Source of the DNA: Geobacter sp.
Lineage (GTDB): Bacteria; Desulfobacterota; Desulfuromonadia; Geobacterales; DSM-12255
Assembly: GCA_012026855.1 (NCBI GenBank)
Contig: VEOV01000232.1
Coordinates: 1 to 25,307, forward strand
Length of the DNA: 25,307 nucleotides
Direction: 5' to 3'
This document shows, in pieces, positions 1-5,937 of this stretch. The translations under genes and the position numbers were made by a program. Positions within the stretch are counted from its first letter, which is position 1; each line of letters starts with the position of its first letter. Below the pieces are notes generated by a model. The model was not told where the DNA came from. It searched no databases and saw only the letters and a program-made list of their open reading frames with translations.

Positions 1-227
1 CGCTGCATCAGCTGCTTGGCGGTGGCAACTACCCGCGCCTCAGGGACGGCATTGGGCGCCCTGTCCACGGCGACATGGCAGACTATGTCCTGACCGGCTT
101 TGGCAAGGATGAAATGACCGCCCTGCCCCAGGTGATCGACGGCATTGTGGACGGGCTGGAGCTGTGCATCACCGAAGGGCTCCCCAAAGCAATGAGTCTC
201 TATAACAATAAAAATCTGTTGCCATAA
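1..227 (+). CDS. pth: Peptidyl-tRNA hydrolase, C-terminal part (5' end outside window)
   Basis: Pth cleaves peptidyl-tRNA released from stalled ribosomes so that the tRNA can be reused. Only the last 74 codons are present, read in the frame beginning at base 3 and ending with TAA at 225-227. The visible protein carries the Pth C-terminal pattern: a PRLRDGIGRP stretch (family form RLRxGIGRP), then DYVLTGF (family form DYVLxxF), a helical region and a closing AMSLYN (family form AMNxFN). The catalytic Asn and His of the N-terminal half lie outside the window. The gene ends 12 bases before ychF, and pth next to ychF is a common bacterial arrangement, which supports the call. Identification rests on motif memory, not on an alignment. 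Confidence 0.82.
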   Translation, partial: LHQLLGGGNYPRLRDGIGRPVHGDMADYVLTGFGKDEMTALPQVIDGIVDGLELCITEGLPKAMSLYNNKNLLP

Positions 228-239
228 AAAGGAACTGTC

Positions 240-1334
240 ATGGGCTTCAACTGCGGCATTGTCGGCCTGCCTAACGTCGGCAAATCAACAATTTTCAATG
301 CACTCACCTCGGCCGGTGCTGAATCGGCCAACTACCCCTTCTGCACCATCGATCCCAATGTGGGCATCGTGCAGGTGCCGGACCCGCGGATGCACAAACT
401 CGCCGAGATAGTTTTGCCGGAAAGGATTTTGCCGACTACCATCGAGTTTGTCGATATTGCCGGCCTGGTAAAGGGTGCCAGTCAGGGCGAAGGCCTGGGG
501 AACAAATTCCTCGGGCACATTCGTGCTGTTGACGCCATTGTCCATGTGGTGCGCTGCTTTGATGATGATAATGTTGTCCATGTGGATGGCAATGTCAACC
601 CGGCCCGCGATATTGAAATCATCCAGCTGGAGCTGGCCCTGGCCGACCTTGATACCGTCGAGAAGCGGATTATGCGCGGCGAGAAGCTTGCCCGAAGCGG
701 CGACAAGAAGGCAAAAGAGGATAATGACTTCTGCCAGAGGGTCAAGGCAAACCTTGAACAGGGGAAAGCGGCCCGTGGCATGGCGGAGAGCGACGACGAA
801 AAAATCGTTCTGCGTGACATGTGCCTTTTGACCGATAAGCCGGTACTGTACGTGGCCAATGTGTCGGAAAACGATCTTGAAGGGAAACACCCTTTTGTCG
901 CCCAGGTGGCAGCAATAGCCAAGGCGGAAGGGGCTATGATGGTCACCATCTGCGGCAGCATTGAAGCCGAGATCTCTGAACTTGATGGCGAGGAGAAGGC
1001 CGACTTCCTTGCCGGCATGGGGCTGGCAGAGTCGGGCCTTGACCGGCTGATCCGCTGCGGCTATGAGCTGCTCGGCCTGATCACCTACTTCACCGCCGGG
1101 GTGAAAGAGGTGCGCGCCTGGACCATCGTCAAGGGGACCAAAGCCCCCCAGGCCGCCGGCGTCATCCATTCAGACTTTGAAAAAGGCTTCATCCGCGCCG
1201 AGGTCATCGCCTACAACGACTACATCGCCTCAGGCGGCGAGTCCGGGGCCAAGGAAAAGGGCCTGATGCGGCTGGAAGGCAAAGAGTATGTGGTTAATGA
1301 CGGGGATGTCATGCACTTCAGGTTCAACGTCTAG
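240..1334 (+). CDS. ychF: Redox/ribosome-associated ATPase YchF (OLA1 family)
   Basis: This is a cytoplasmic P-loop NTPase of the Obg/YchF family. The family binds ribosomes and is linked to translation and oxidative-stress control. The 364-aa length is normal. Visible motifs are the P-loop GLPNVGKST (residues 9-17), DIAG (72-75, G3) and the family-specific NVSE (207-210) in place of the GTPase NKxD; that change is known to go with ATP preference. The middle carries a coiled region (about 125-180), and the C-terminal TGS-like domain contains GVIHSDFEKGFIRAEV and ends in VMHFRFNV, as in other YchF proteins. The ATG at 240 is preceded by AAAGGA. It lies 12 bases after pth, so the two are probably cotranscribed. 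A palindromic repeat follows the stop. Confidence 0.97.
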   Translation: MGFNCGIVGLPNVGKSTIFNALTSAGAESANYPFCTIDPNVGIVQVPDPRMHKLAEIVLPERILPTTIEFVDIAGLVKGASQGEGLGNKFLGHIRAVDAIVHVVRCFDDDNVVHVDGNVNPARDIEIIQLELALADLDTVEKRIMRGEKLARSGDKKAKEDNDFCQRVKANLEQGKAARGMAESDDEKIVLRDMCLLTDKPVLYVANVSENDLEGKHPFVAQVAAIAKAEGAMMVTICGSIEAEISELDGEEKADFLAGMGLAESGLDRLIRCGYELLGLITYFTAGVKEVRAWTIVKGTKAPQAAGVIHSDFEKGFIRAEVIAYNDYIASGGESGAKEKGLMRLEGKEYVVNDGDVMHFRFNV

Positions 1335-1336
1335 GC

Positions 1337-1456
1337 TGAAGCGCGACTTTTGCGCAATCTCTGCGTTGCCCGGCATGACTCCTTGTGCGACGTAGCGCTG
1401 CTACGTCTCCGCGTCGTCTCTTGGGCGCCTTGACCTTGCACAAAATCCACGCTTCA
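1337..1456. repeat. Long palindromic dispersed repeat, copy 1
   Basis: This 120-base element begins two bases after the ychF stop codon. Its outer arms TGAAGCG and CGCTTCA are exact inverted complements, continued by imperfectly complementary TTTTGCGCAA-type sequence. The centre is an exact 7-bp hairpin (1390-1396 with 1400-1406, loop GCT). A second copy lies at 4156-4274. Between copies the core is well conserved, while the arm tips and one central base pair change in a compensatory way, so base pairing seems to be maintained. It resembles a REP/MITE-like intergenic element. It may form a transcript 3' structure behind ychF, but there is no T-tract to call it an intrinsic terminator. Confidence 0.8.
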
Positions 1457-1479
1457 AAACATAAATTAAAATAAAAACC

Positions 1480-1508
1480 TTGAGTTATTCAAGGAGTTGT
1501 GCTAAAAA
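1480..1508 (+). promoter_or_regulatory. Candidate sigma70 promoter of the rpsF operon
   Basis: A TTGAGT box (1480-1485) is separated by 17 bases from TAAAAA (1503-1508), which is preceded by TG-n (1500-1502), an extended -10 feature. It lies in AT-rich sequence between the palindromic repeat and the structured leader. A start near 1515 would give a leader of about 100 bases. The same area contains an inverted repeat, CCTTGA/TCAAGG (1478-1494), overlapping the -35 box, which could be an operator or chance. This call comes from consensus matching only. Confidence 0.45.
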
Positions 1509-1514
1509 TTTCGA

Positions 1515-1618
1515 TTCCTACAAGCAGCCGCAGTGGCTGCTTCTCCTTGCTCCGGGTGGGACCGGGGCTATCTGTGCGGTGATTTGACCGCACACACAAA
1601 CCGTGAGGAGGATCACAG
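1515..1618 (+). promoter_or_regulatory. Structured 5' leader of rpsF, possible S6:S18 autoregulatory RNA
   Basis: Two perfect hairpins occupy the leader: AAGCAGCC/GGCTGCTT (1522-1529 with 1535-1542, loop GCAGT) and TGTGCGGT/ACCGCACA (1573-1580 with 1587-1594, loop GATTTG). A GAGGAGG ribosome-binding site follows directly before the rpsF ATG. In several bacteria a leader RNA containing an exposed CCG is bound by the S6:S18 complex to repress this operon. CCG occurs here at the edge of the first hairpin's loop and again before the ribosome-binding site. The structure is visible; the regulatory role is inferred from the family. Confidence 0.5.
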
Positions 1619-1990
1619 ATGAGCAGGATGTACGAGACGATTTACATCGTCAAACCTGATCTGGCGGACGAAGAGAACAAAGCTCTCACCACCAGGATCA
1701 ACGAAGTTGTCGCCAAGATGAACGGTGACGTCAGAAAGCTTGAAGATTGGGGCGTTCGCAAGCTTGCCTACCCGATCAACAAGATCAACCGTGGCCGCTA
1801 TATGTACCTGCGCACAGACGGCGATGCAGCACTGATCGCTGAACTTGAGCGTCGTCTCCGTCTTGATGACCGGGTAATCCGTTACCAGAGTGTCAAACTG
1901 GAGAAGGATACGGTGGTTGCCGCTCCGGCAAAGCCGGTAGAGGCCGAAGAGACGGCTCCTGTAGAGGAAGCCGCATCTGCAGACGAGTAA
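1619..1990 (+). CDS. rpsF: Small ribosomal subunit protein bS6
   Basis: bS6 is a 30S subunit protein that pairs with bS18 on the platform around helix 23 of 16S rRNA. The 123-aa protein starts with MSRMYETIYIVKPDL, includes the conserved WGVRKLAYPINKINRGRYM stretch (about 45-64) and RLRLDDRVIRYQSVKL (about 79-95), and ends in an acidic, Ala/Glu/Pro-rich tail typical of bS6. The ATG at 1619 is preceded by a strong GAGGAGG site. It is the first gene of the rpsF-rpsR-DUF2232-rplI operon and lies behind a structured leader that may sense free S6:S18. The order matches the usual bacterial arrangement. Confidence 0.98.
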   Translation: MSRMYETIYIVKPDLADEENKALTTRINEVVAKMNGDVRKLEDWGVRKLAYPINKINRGRYMYLRTDGDAALIAELERRLRLDDRVIRYQSVKLEKDTVVAAPAKPVEAEETAPVEEAASADE

Positions 1991-2011
1991 ACTGACGGAG
2001 GTTCAGACAAA

Positions 2012-2287
2012 ATGAGTGACGAAAGAAGTTCACAGCGCCCCAGCGGGCCAAGAAAAAAGAGACCATTCCAGCGCCGTAAAGTTTGCCGTTTCTGCGCTGA
2101 CAAGCAAGTAACCATCGATTACAAGGATCCACGCACCCTGCGCTACTTCATCACCGAAAGGGGCAAGATCGTACCGCGCCGTATTTCCGGCAACTGTTCC
2201 AAGCACCAGAGAGAAATCACCGAGGCTATCAAGCGGGCCAGAAATATCGCCCTGCTGCCGATTGCCGGCACTCACGTACTGCCGTAG
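2012..2287 (+). CDS. rpsR: Small ribosomal subunit protein bS18
   Basis: bS18 binds bS6 and the 16S rRNA platform. The 91-aa protein has a basic N-terminus (PSGPRKKRPFQRRKVCRFC), a conserved YKDPRTLRYFITERGKIVPR segment and the RRISGNCSKHQREITEAIKR core, ending in ARNIALLPIAGTH. These are standard bS18 signatures. Cys residues in the CRFC segment could belong to the zinc-binding (C+) form of S18, but only a CxxC plus later NCSKH is visible, so this is uncertain. The ATG at 2012 has an ACGGAGG site. The gene lies 21 bases behind rpsF in the same operon. Confidence 0.98.
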   Translation: MSDERSSQRPSGPRKKRPFQRRKVCRFCADKQVTIDYKDPRTLRYFITERGKIVPRRISGNCSKHQREITEAIKRARNIALLPIAGTHVLP

Positions 2288-2299
2288 AGGTTCTGCTCA

Positions 2300-3244
2300 G
2301 TGACTCTGCCAGGCAGAGATATGACGCTGGATCTTATTAAAGGGGGAGTGCTGACGTTGGCACTCTTTCTTGCTTATGTAACCTTCCCGGTAATCGGCCT
2401 GCTACCGGGGATATTCGTCCCGTTGCCCGCCATCTACTTTTATCTGAAGCGGGGCATGGTTACCGGAACGGCAATTTTTGTCATGACGGTTGTTGTTCTG
2501 GCTGTCATGGGCGAAGGGTCGATCCCGCTGCTGTACATCTGTCAGGCCGGAATAATCAGCCTGCTGATCCCTTTTTTCTATCTGCAGGGAAAAGGCGCAG
2601 CCAGGAGCATTGCCTACTCGGTCGGCATTGTTTCCCTGCTGATAGCATCGATAGCAGCCGCTTTCGGCATCTGGTCAGGAGTTGACCTGCAGGCCACGCT
2701 GTTGACCGGCATCCGGACCAGCACTGATCAGGCGGTTGCCATTTACAGCAAGCAGGGTCTGAACAAGGAAGAGCTGGATCTGCTGACGAGCGGCATGCGT
2801 CAAGCCGGCGAGCTGATCGCCAGGGTATTTCCTGCGCTGCTGGTAATTTCCCTCGGCTGCATTGCAGCGCTTAACATGTCGGTTTACTTCCGGCTGGCAG
2901 CAAAGTATCTCCCCCGGTTGCCTCAACCGGAAAGTTTTCTCGGTTTCAGGAACCCGGAGCCTCTGGTCTGGGTATTGATAGCAGCCGGTTTCGCCATGCT
3001 GCTCCCTCAACCCGAAACCCAGAGAGTCGCCCTGAATGTTCTGCTGCTCTGCGCTTTTGTTTATTTTCTGCAGGGCCTGGCAATCGTTCTGGCTTTTTTC
3101 AGGAGGAGTGGCACCCCTCCCCTGGCACGCGGTATCTTCTGGCTGGTACTCATGTTCCAGCCCTATCTGGCAGCAGCTGTTGCCGTTCTCGGCATATTCG
3201 ATATCTGGGGTGACTTCAGAACCCCAAAACAACAAAACCTGTAA
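2300..3244 (+). CDS. DUF2232 family (YybS-like) integral membrane protein
   Basis: This is a 314-aa polytopic inner-membrane protein with about eight hydrophobic helices, for example near residues 14-34, 54-70, 76-95, 104-124, 175-195, 223-238, 245-266 and 280-298. A more polar stretch (about 125-175) separates the helix groups. DUF2232 proteins have no firmly known biochemical role. In Geobacter-type and some Gram-positive genomes they lie between rpsR and rplI, as here, so conserved order is the main support. A GTG start at 2300 follows AGAGG at 9 bases; an ATG at 2321 is an alternative that removes seven residues. It ends 17 bases before rplI. Function is not claimed. Confidence 0.85.
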   Translation: MTLPGRDMTLDLIKGGVLTLALFLAYVTFPVIGLLPGIFVPLPAIYFYLKRGMVTGTAIFVMTVVVLAVMGEGSIPLLYICQAGIISLLIPFFYLQGKGAARSIAYSVGIVSLLIASIAAAFGIWSGVDLQATLLTGIRTSTDQAVAIYSKQGLNKEELDLLTSGMRQAGELIARVFPALLVISLGCIAALNMSVYFRLAAKYLPRLPQPESFLGFRNPEPLVWVLIAAGFAMLLPQPETQRVALNVLLLCAFVYFLQGLAIVLAFFRRSGTPPLARGIFWLVLMFQPYLAAAVAVLGIFDIWGDFRTPKQQNL

Positions 3245-3261
3245 ACAGGCTGGGAGGAAAA

Positions 3262-3708
3262 ATGAAAGTAATTCTTCAGGAAAATCTGGAAAATCTTGGT
3301 CACATCGGTGACATCGTCAAGGTAGCTCCGGGCTATGCCCGTAACTTCCTTATCCCCAAGGGTTATGCCCTTCTCGCCAGCGAGAAGAACACCAAGGCCC
3401 TTGAGCATGCCAAGCGTCAGCTTGAGTACAAAAAAGGCAAAATGCTTGAGCAGGCCAAAGCACTGGTCGCCAAAATCGAAGCAATCACCCTGAACCTGGT
3501 ACATGCCGCCGGCGAAGAAGGTAAACTCTTCGGTTCCGTCACCAACATGGAGCTTGCCGAGCAGCTCAAGGCACAAGGTCTCGAAATTGACCGGAAGAAA
3601 ATCGTGCTGGCCGAGCCGATCAAGCATATCGGTGAGTACAGCATCACTGTCAAGGTTCAGCCGGAAGTAACCGCAACCCTCAAGGTAAACGTCAGCAAAG
3701 CTGAGTAA
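3262..3708 (+). CDS. rplI: Large ribosomal subunit protein bL9
   Basis: bL9 binds domain V of 23S rRNA at the base of the L1 stalk and influences frame maintenance. The protein is 148 aa, the normal length. Its N-terminal domain is textbook (MKVILQENLENLGHIGDIV, then VAPGYARNFLIPKGYA), followed by a long connecting helix (about 41-74). The C-terminal domain contains KLFGSVTNMELAEQL and a final KVQPEVTATLKVNVSKAE. The ATG follows a strong GGGAGG site at five bases. It is the last gene of the ribosomal operon; an intrinsic terminator begins 27 bases after its stop. Confidence 0.98.
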   Translation: MKVILQENLENLGHIGDIVKVAPGYARNFLIPKGYALLASEKNTKALEHAKRQLEYKKGKMLEQAKALVAKIEAITLNLVHAAGEEGKLFGSVTNMELAEQLKAQGLEIDRKKIVLAEPIKHIGEYSITVKVQPEVTATLKVNVSKAE

Positions 3709-3734
3709 CAGCTGATTGCAGTGCGATTATCAAT

Positions 3735-3766
3735 GGCGGTGCGGGGAAACCTGTGCCGCCTTTTTT
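3735..3766 (+). terminator. Intrinsic terminator of the rpsF-rplI operon, abutting hisI
   Basis: An 11-bp stem (3735-3745 with 3750-3760, three G-T wobbles) closes a GAAA tetraloop and is followed by six T residues (3761-3766). This is a textbook Rho-independent terminator behind rplI. It ends only four bases before the GGAG ribosome-binding site of hisI, so it could also act as an attenuator for hisI. Confidence 0.88.
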
Positions 3767-3780
3767 ACATGGAGAAGAGC

Positions 3781-4158
3781 ATGATCAAAATAGATTTCGA
3801 CAAGATGGGGGGGTTGATTCCGGCCATAATCCAGGATCACGCCACCGGCGACGTTCTGATGGTAGCTTTCATGGACGAAAAGACCCTGAACCTGACCCTG
3901 GAGCCCGGCAAGCCCTGGTTCTTCAGCCGCACCCGCAACAAGTACTGGATGAATGGTGAGGAGGCCGGCAATACCCAGGAGGTTGTGGAGGCCTATACCG
4001 ACTGTGATGCCGACTCAGTGGTCATCAGGGTAAAGCAGAACGGCCCGGCCGCCTGTCACACCGGCAACAGAAGCTGTTTCTATGTCAAGTGGGAGAATGG
4101 CGCATGGGTGGAACATTCCAACCCGCTGTTCGACCCCAGCGAAGTTTATAAGAAGTGA
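3781..4158 (+). CDS. hisI: Phosphoribosyl-AMP cyclohydrolase, monofunctional
   Basis: HisI opens the adenine ring of PR-AMP, the third step of histidine synthesis. From the ATG at 3781 it is 125 aa and carries no fused HisE domain. Visible are the DCDADS metal motif (residues 74-79; D74, D76 and D78 fit the family Mg site) and Cys75, Cys92 and Cys99, including ACHTGNRSCFY, for zinc. The conserved WMNGEEAGNTQ segment is also present. I prefer 3781 because GGAG lies six bases upstream. A frame-open GTG at 3721 would put the rplI terminator hairpin inside the coding region and adds unrelated residues. Only hisI and hisG of the pathway are in the window. Confidence 0.95.
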   Translation: MIKIDFDKMGGLIPAIIQDHATGDVLMVAFMDEKTLNLTLEPGKPWFFSRTRNKYWMNGEEAGNTQEVVEAYTDCDADSVVIRVKQNGPAACHTGNRSCFYVKWENGAWVEHSNPLFDPSEVYKK

Positions 4159-4274
4159 ATCCGCCTTTTGCGCCATCTCGGCGTTGCCCTGTGTGACTCT
4201 CTTGTGCGGCGTAGCGCTGCTACGCCTCCGCGGAGCCCCTTGGGCGCCTTGACCAGACACAAAAATCGAATTCA
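4156..4274. repeat. Long palindromic dispersed repeat, copy 2
   Basis: This second copy of the element at 1337-1456 begins within the hisI stop codon, whose TGA forms the start of the left arm (TGAAT pairing with ATTCA at 4270-4274). The central hairpin is GCGTAGC/GCTACGC (4209-4215 with 4219-4225, loop GCT). Relative to copy 1, the outermost central pair changes from A-T to G-C, and the arm tips differ while staying complementary. It fills most of the hisI-hisG gap, so hisG transcription from hisI would pass through it. No open frame across it is credible as a gene. Confidence 0.8.
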
Positions 4275-4303
4275 TTTATACCCTCAAAACAAAAGGATTT
4301 GGT

Positions 4304-5179
4304 ATGTCAAACGTATTGAATTTTGGTATTCCGAAAGGGAGCCTGGAAGATGCTACCGTAGATCTGTTCAAGAAAGCCGGCTGGAAGGTGAGCATCTCCT
4401 CCCGCAGCTATTTCCCTGGCGTGGACGATGCGGAAATGAACTGCAAACTGATCCGCCCCCAGGAAATGGGCAAATACGTGGAGCGCGGTACCATCGACGT
4501 CGGCATTGCCGGCCGCGACTGGGTTCGGGAAAATGACTCCGACGTGGTCGAAGTCTGCGAAATGGTCTACTCCAAGGTTTCGCGCCGCCCAGTCCGGTGG
4601 GTGCTGGTCGTTGCCCAGGACTCGAAAGTGCAAAAGCCGGAAGACCTAGCCGGAGCAACCATCTCCACAGAGCTGGTGGAGTTCACCAAGCGTTATTTCG
4701 CCGAGCGGAACATTCCGGTAACAGTGGAGTTCTCCTGGGGGGCCACCGAGGCAAAAGTAGTGGACGGCCTGTGCGACGCCATCGTCGAGGTTACCGAGAC
4801 CGGCTCCACCATCAGGGCCAACAACCTGCGTATCGTCTGCGACCTGATGGAGTCAGTGCCGGTCATGGTGGTCAACAAGGCCTCGTGGGAAAACCCATGG
4901 AAGCGGGCCAAGATCGAACAGATCGCCACCCTGCTGAAATCGGCCCTGGCGGCCGAGGGGATGGTGGGCATCAAAATGAACGCCCCGGGCGACAAGATCG
5001 ACGCCATCACCGCCGTACTGCCGAGCCAGAAGGCGCCGACCGTTTCCCATCTCTACAAATCCGACTGGGTATCCATCGAGAGCATCCTCTCGGAAAAGGA
5101 CGTCCGCCAGATCGTGCCCCAGCTGCTGAAACTTGGCGCTGAGGGGATTGTGGAGTACCCGCTCAACAAGATTATCTGA
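4304..5179 (+). CDS. hisG: ATP phosphoribosyltransferase, long form
   Basis: HisG joins ATP and PRPP, the committed first step of histidine synthesis. At 291 aa it is the long form: two periplasmic-binding-protein-like catalytic domains plus a C-terminal regulatory domain (about 215-291) that binds histidine for feedback inhibition in known long-form enzymes. Motifs include NFGIPKGSLEDATVDLFKKAG at the N-terminus, TIDVGIAGRDWV (about 64-75) and the PRPP-binding region DAIVEVTETGSTIRANNLR (about 158-176). A long form should not need a HisZ partner. The ATG follows AAAAGGA at about seven bases. An intrinsic terminator follows, so it ends its transcription unit. Confidence 0.96.
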   Translation: MSNVLNFGIPKGSLEDATVDLFKKAGWKVSISSRSYFPGVDDAEMNCKLIRPQEMGKYVERGTIDVGIAGRDWVRENDSDVVEVCEMVYSKVSRRPVRWVLVVAQDSKVQKPEDLAGATISTELVEFTKRYFAERNIPVTVEFSWGATEAKVVDGLCDAIVEVTETGSTIRANNLRIVCDLMESVPVMVVNKASWENPWKRAKIEQIATLLKSALAAEGMVGIKMNAPGDKIDAITAVLPSQKAPTVSHLYKSDWVSIESILSEKDVRQIVPQLLKLGAEGIVEYPLNKII

Positions 5180-5207
5180 GTTGTATTTTTTTGATTGACG
5201 AAAACAG

Positions 5208-5237
5208 AGGGGAGCCGTGAGGCTCCCCTTTCATTTT
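5208..5237 (+). terminator. Intrinsic terminator after hisG
   Basis: AGGGGAGCC (5208-5216) pairs exactly with GGCTCCCCT (5221-5229) around a GTGA tetraloop and is followed by TTCATTTTC. It lies 28 bases after the hisG stop. In the other direction it is flanked by GTTTTCGTC on the minus strand, so it may also stop transcripts leaving trmO. Confidence 0.85.
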
Positions 5238-5318
5238 CTATCCTAATCAAATTTGACTCCACTTGATCTCACTCAAACTGAAACATTAAGCAGAATAGCA
5301 AACTATCCAGCAATAAAA

Positions 5319-5837
5319 CTACCTCGGCTTCCGCGGTCCCGGCGCATAATATCGCCCCAGTCTGGCATCCAGTTCGTCAATCCACCCCGCATTGGCATCC
5401 GGAAAGGCATCGGCATAAGGGACGTAGGGCTTTATGTCGAGAACCGGCGTGCCGTCAAGAAGGTCGACACCTCGCAAATGTAGTGTTCTCCCCTCAATCT
5501 TCACCAGCTCCACCGCAGAAAGACCGATGGAGTTGGGTCTATGGGGAGAGCGGGTTGCCAGGACGCCGCGCTTTGGCCCGCCACGAGGCGGTTTGACGCA
5601 GCTTTTCCAGCCTTCGCTCAGATGAAAGGCAAAGATCAGCCATAGCCGGTCAAAGCCAGCCAGATCCTGTAGTACATTTTCATCCAGCCAATCCTCAAGC
5701 TCCAGTGTTGCCAAGGCAAAATCCCCACTCTCAGTCCCTTCCACCACTGTGCTCTGATGGGGTGCGTCAATTCGCCGTGAATAAGGAGAACGGATGATGC
5801 CTATGGGGCGATATGTGAAGTGAAGGTTTTCAGTCAT
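5319..5837 (-). CDS. trmO: tRNA (N6-threonylcarbamoyladenosine(37)-N6)-methyltransferase TrmO
   Basis: TrmO (formerly TsaA/YaeB, UPF0066) methylates t6A37 in threonine tRNAs using SAM. The 172-aa protein starts with YRPIGIIRSPYS (residues 9-20) and carries the family core GVLATRSPHRPNSIGLSAV (about 91-109). The second motif is VDLLDGTPVLDIKPYVPY (about 124-141). This is the single-domain length; the longer gamma-proteobacterial C-terminal domain is absent, as in many bacteria. The start at 5837 leaves eight residues before the conserved motif; no good Shine-Dalgarno is visible before it. It lies downstream of htpG on the same strand, separated by a terminator-like hairpin. Confidence 0.93.
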   Translation of the reverse strand: MTENLHFTYRPIGIIRSPYSRRIDAPHQSTVVEGTESGDFALATLELEDWLDENVLQDLAGFDRLWLIFAFHLSEGWKSCVKPPRGGPKRGVLATRSPHRPNSIGLSAVELVKIEGRTLHLRGVDLLDGTPVLDIKPYVPYADAFPDANAGWIDELDARLGRYYAPGPRKPR

Positions 5838-5881
5838 GTCCGAGAGGCTTTCGTTACAGGATCAGTAATAATTTGCATTAT

Positions 5882-5914
5882 AAAGGGGCAACCGTTTTAG
5901 ACAGTTGCCCCTTT
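5882..5914. terminator. Terminator-like hairpin between htpG and trmO
   Basis: AAAGGGGCAAC (5882-5892) pairs exactly with GTTGCCCCTTT (5904-5914) around an 11-base loop. It lies 24 bases beyond the htpG stop on the minus strand, where it is followed by ATAAT. On the plus strand it is followed by TGTTTTT. It is probably the htpG terminator, and the T-run on the plus side would also let it stop plus-strand transcripts. The minus-strand TATAAT at its edge (5877-5882) could be a trmO -10 box, but I find no matching -35. Confidence 0.75.
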
Positions 5915-5937
5915 GTTTTTCCATAGCCGAGTAACTG

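Noticed and set aside
285..1169. 294-codon open frame on the minus strand
   Set aside because: Antisense shadow of ychF with no family motifs.
1478..1494. CCTTGA/TCAAGG inverted repeat as a terminator
   Set aside because: The T-rich run would lie on the minus strand, where no gene ends here; the stem is short and overlaps a plausible -35 box.
3721..3780. Upstream GTG start extending hisI by 20 residues
   Set aside because: The extension would translate an intrinsic terminator hairpin and adds residues not typical of HisI; ATG 3781 has a well-placed GGAG.
4168..4536. 122-codon open frame running from the palindromic repeat into hisG
   Set aside because: It starts inside a repeat element and is out of frame with hisG; the repeat and hisG explain all of it.
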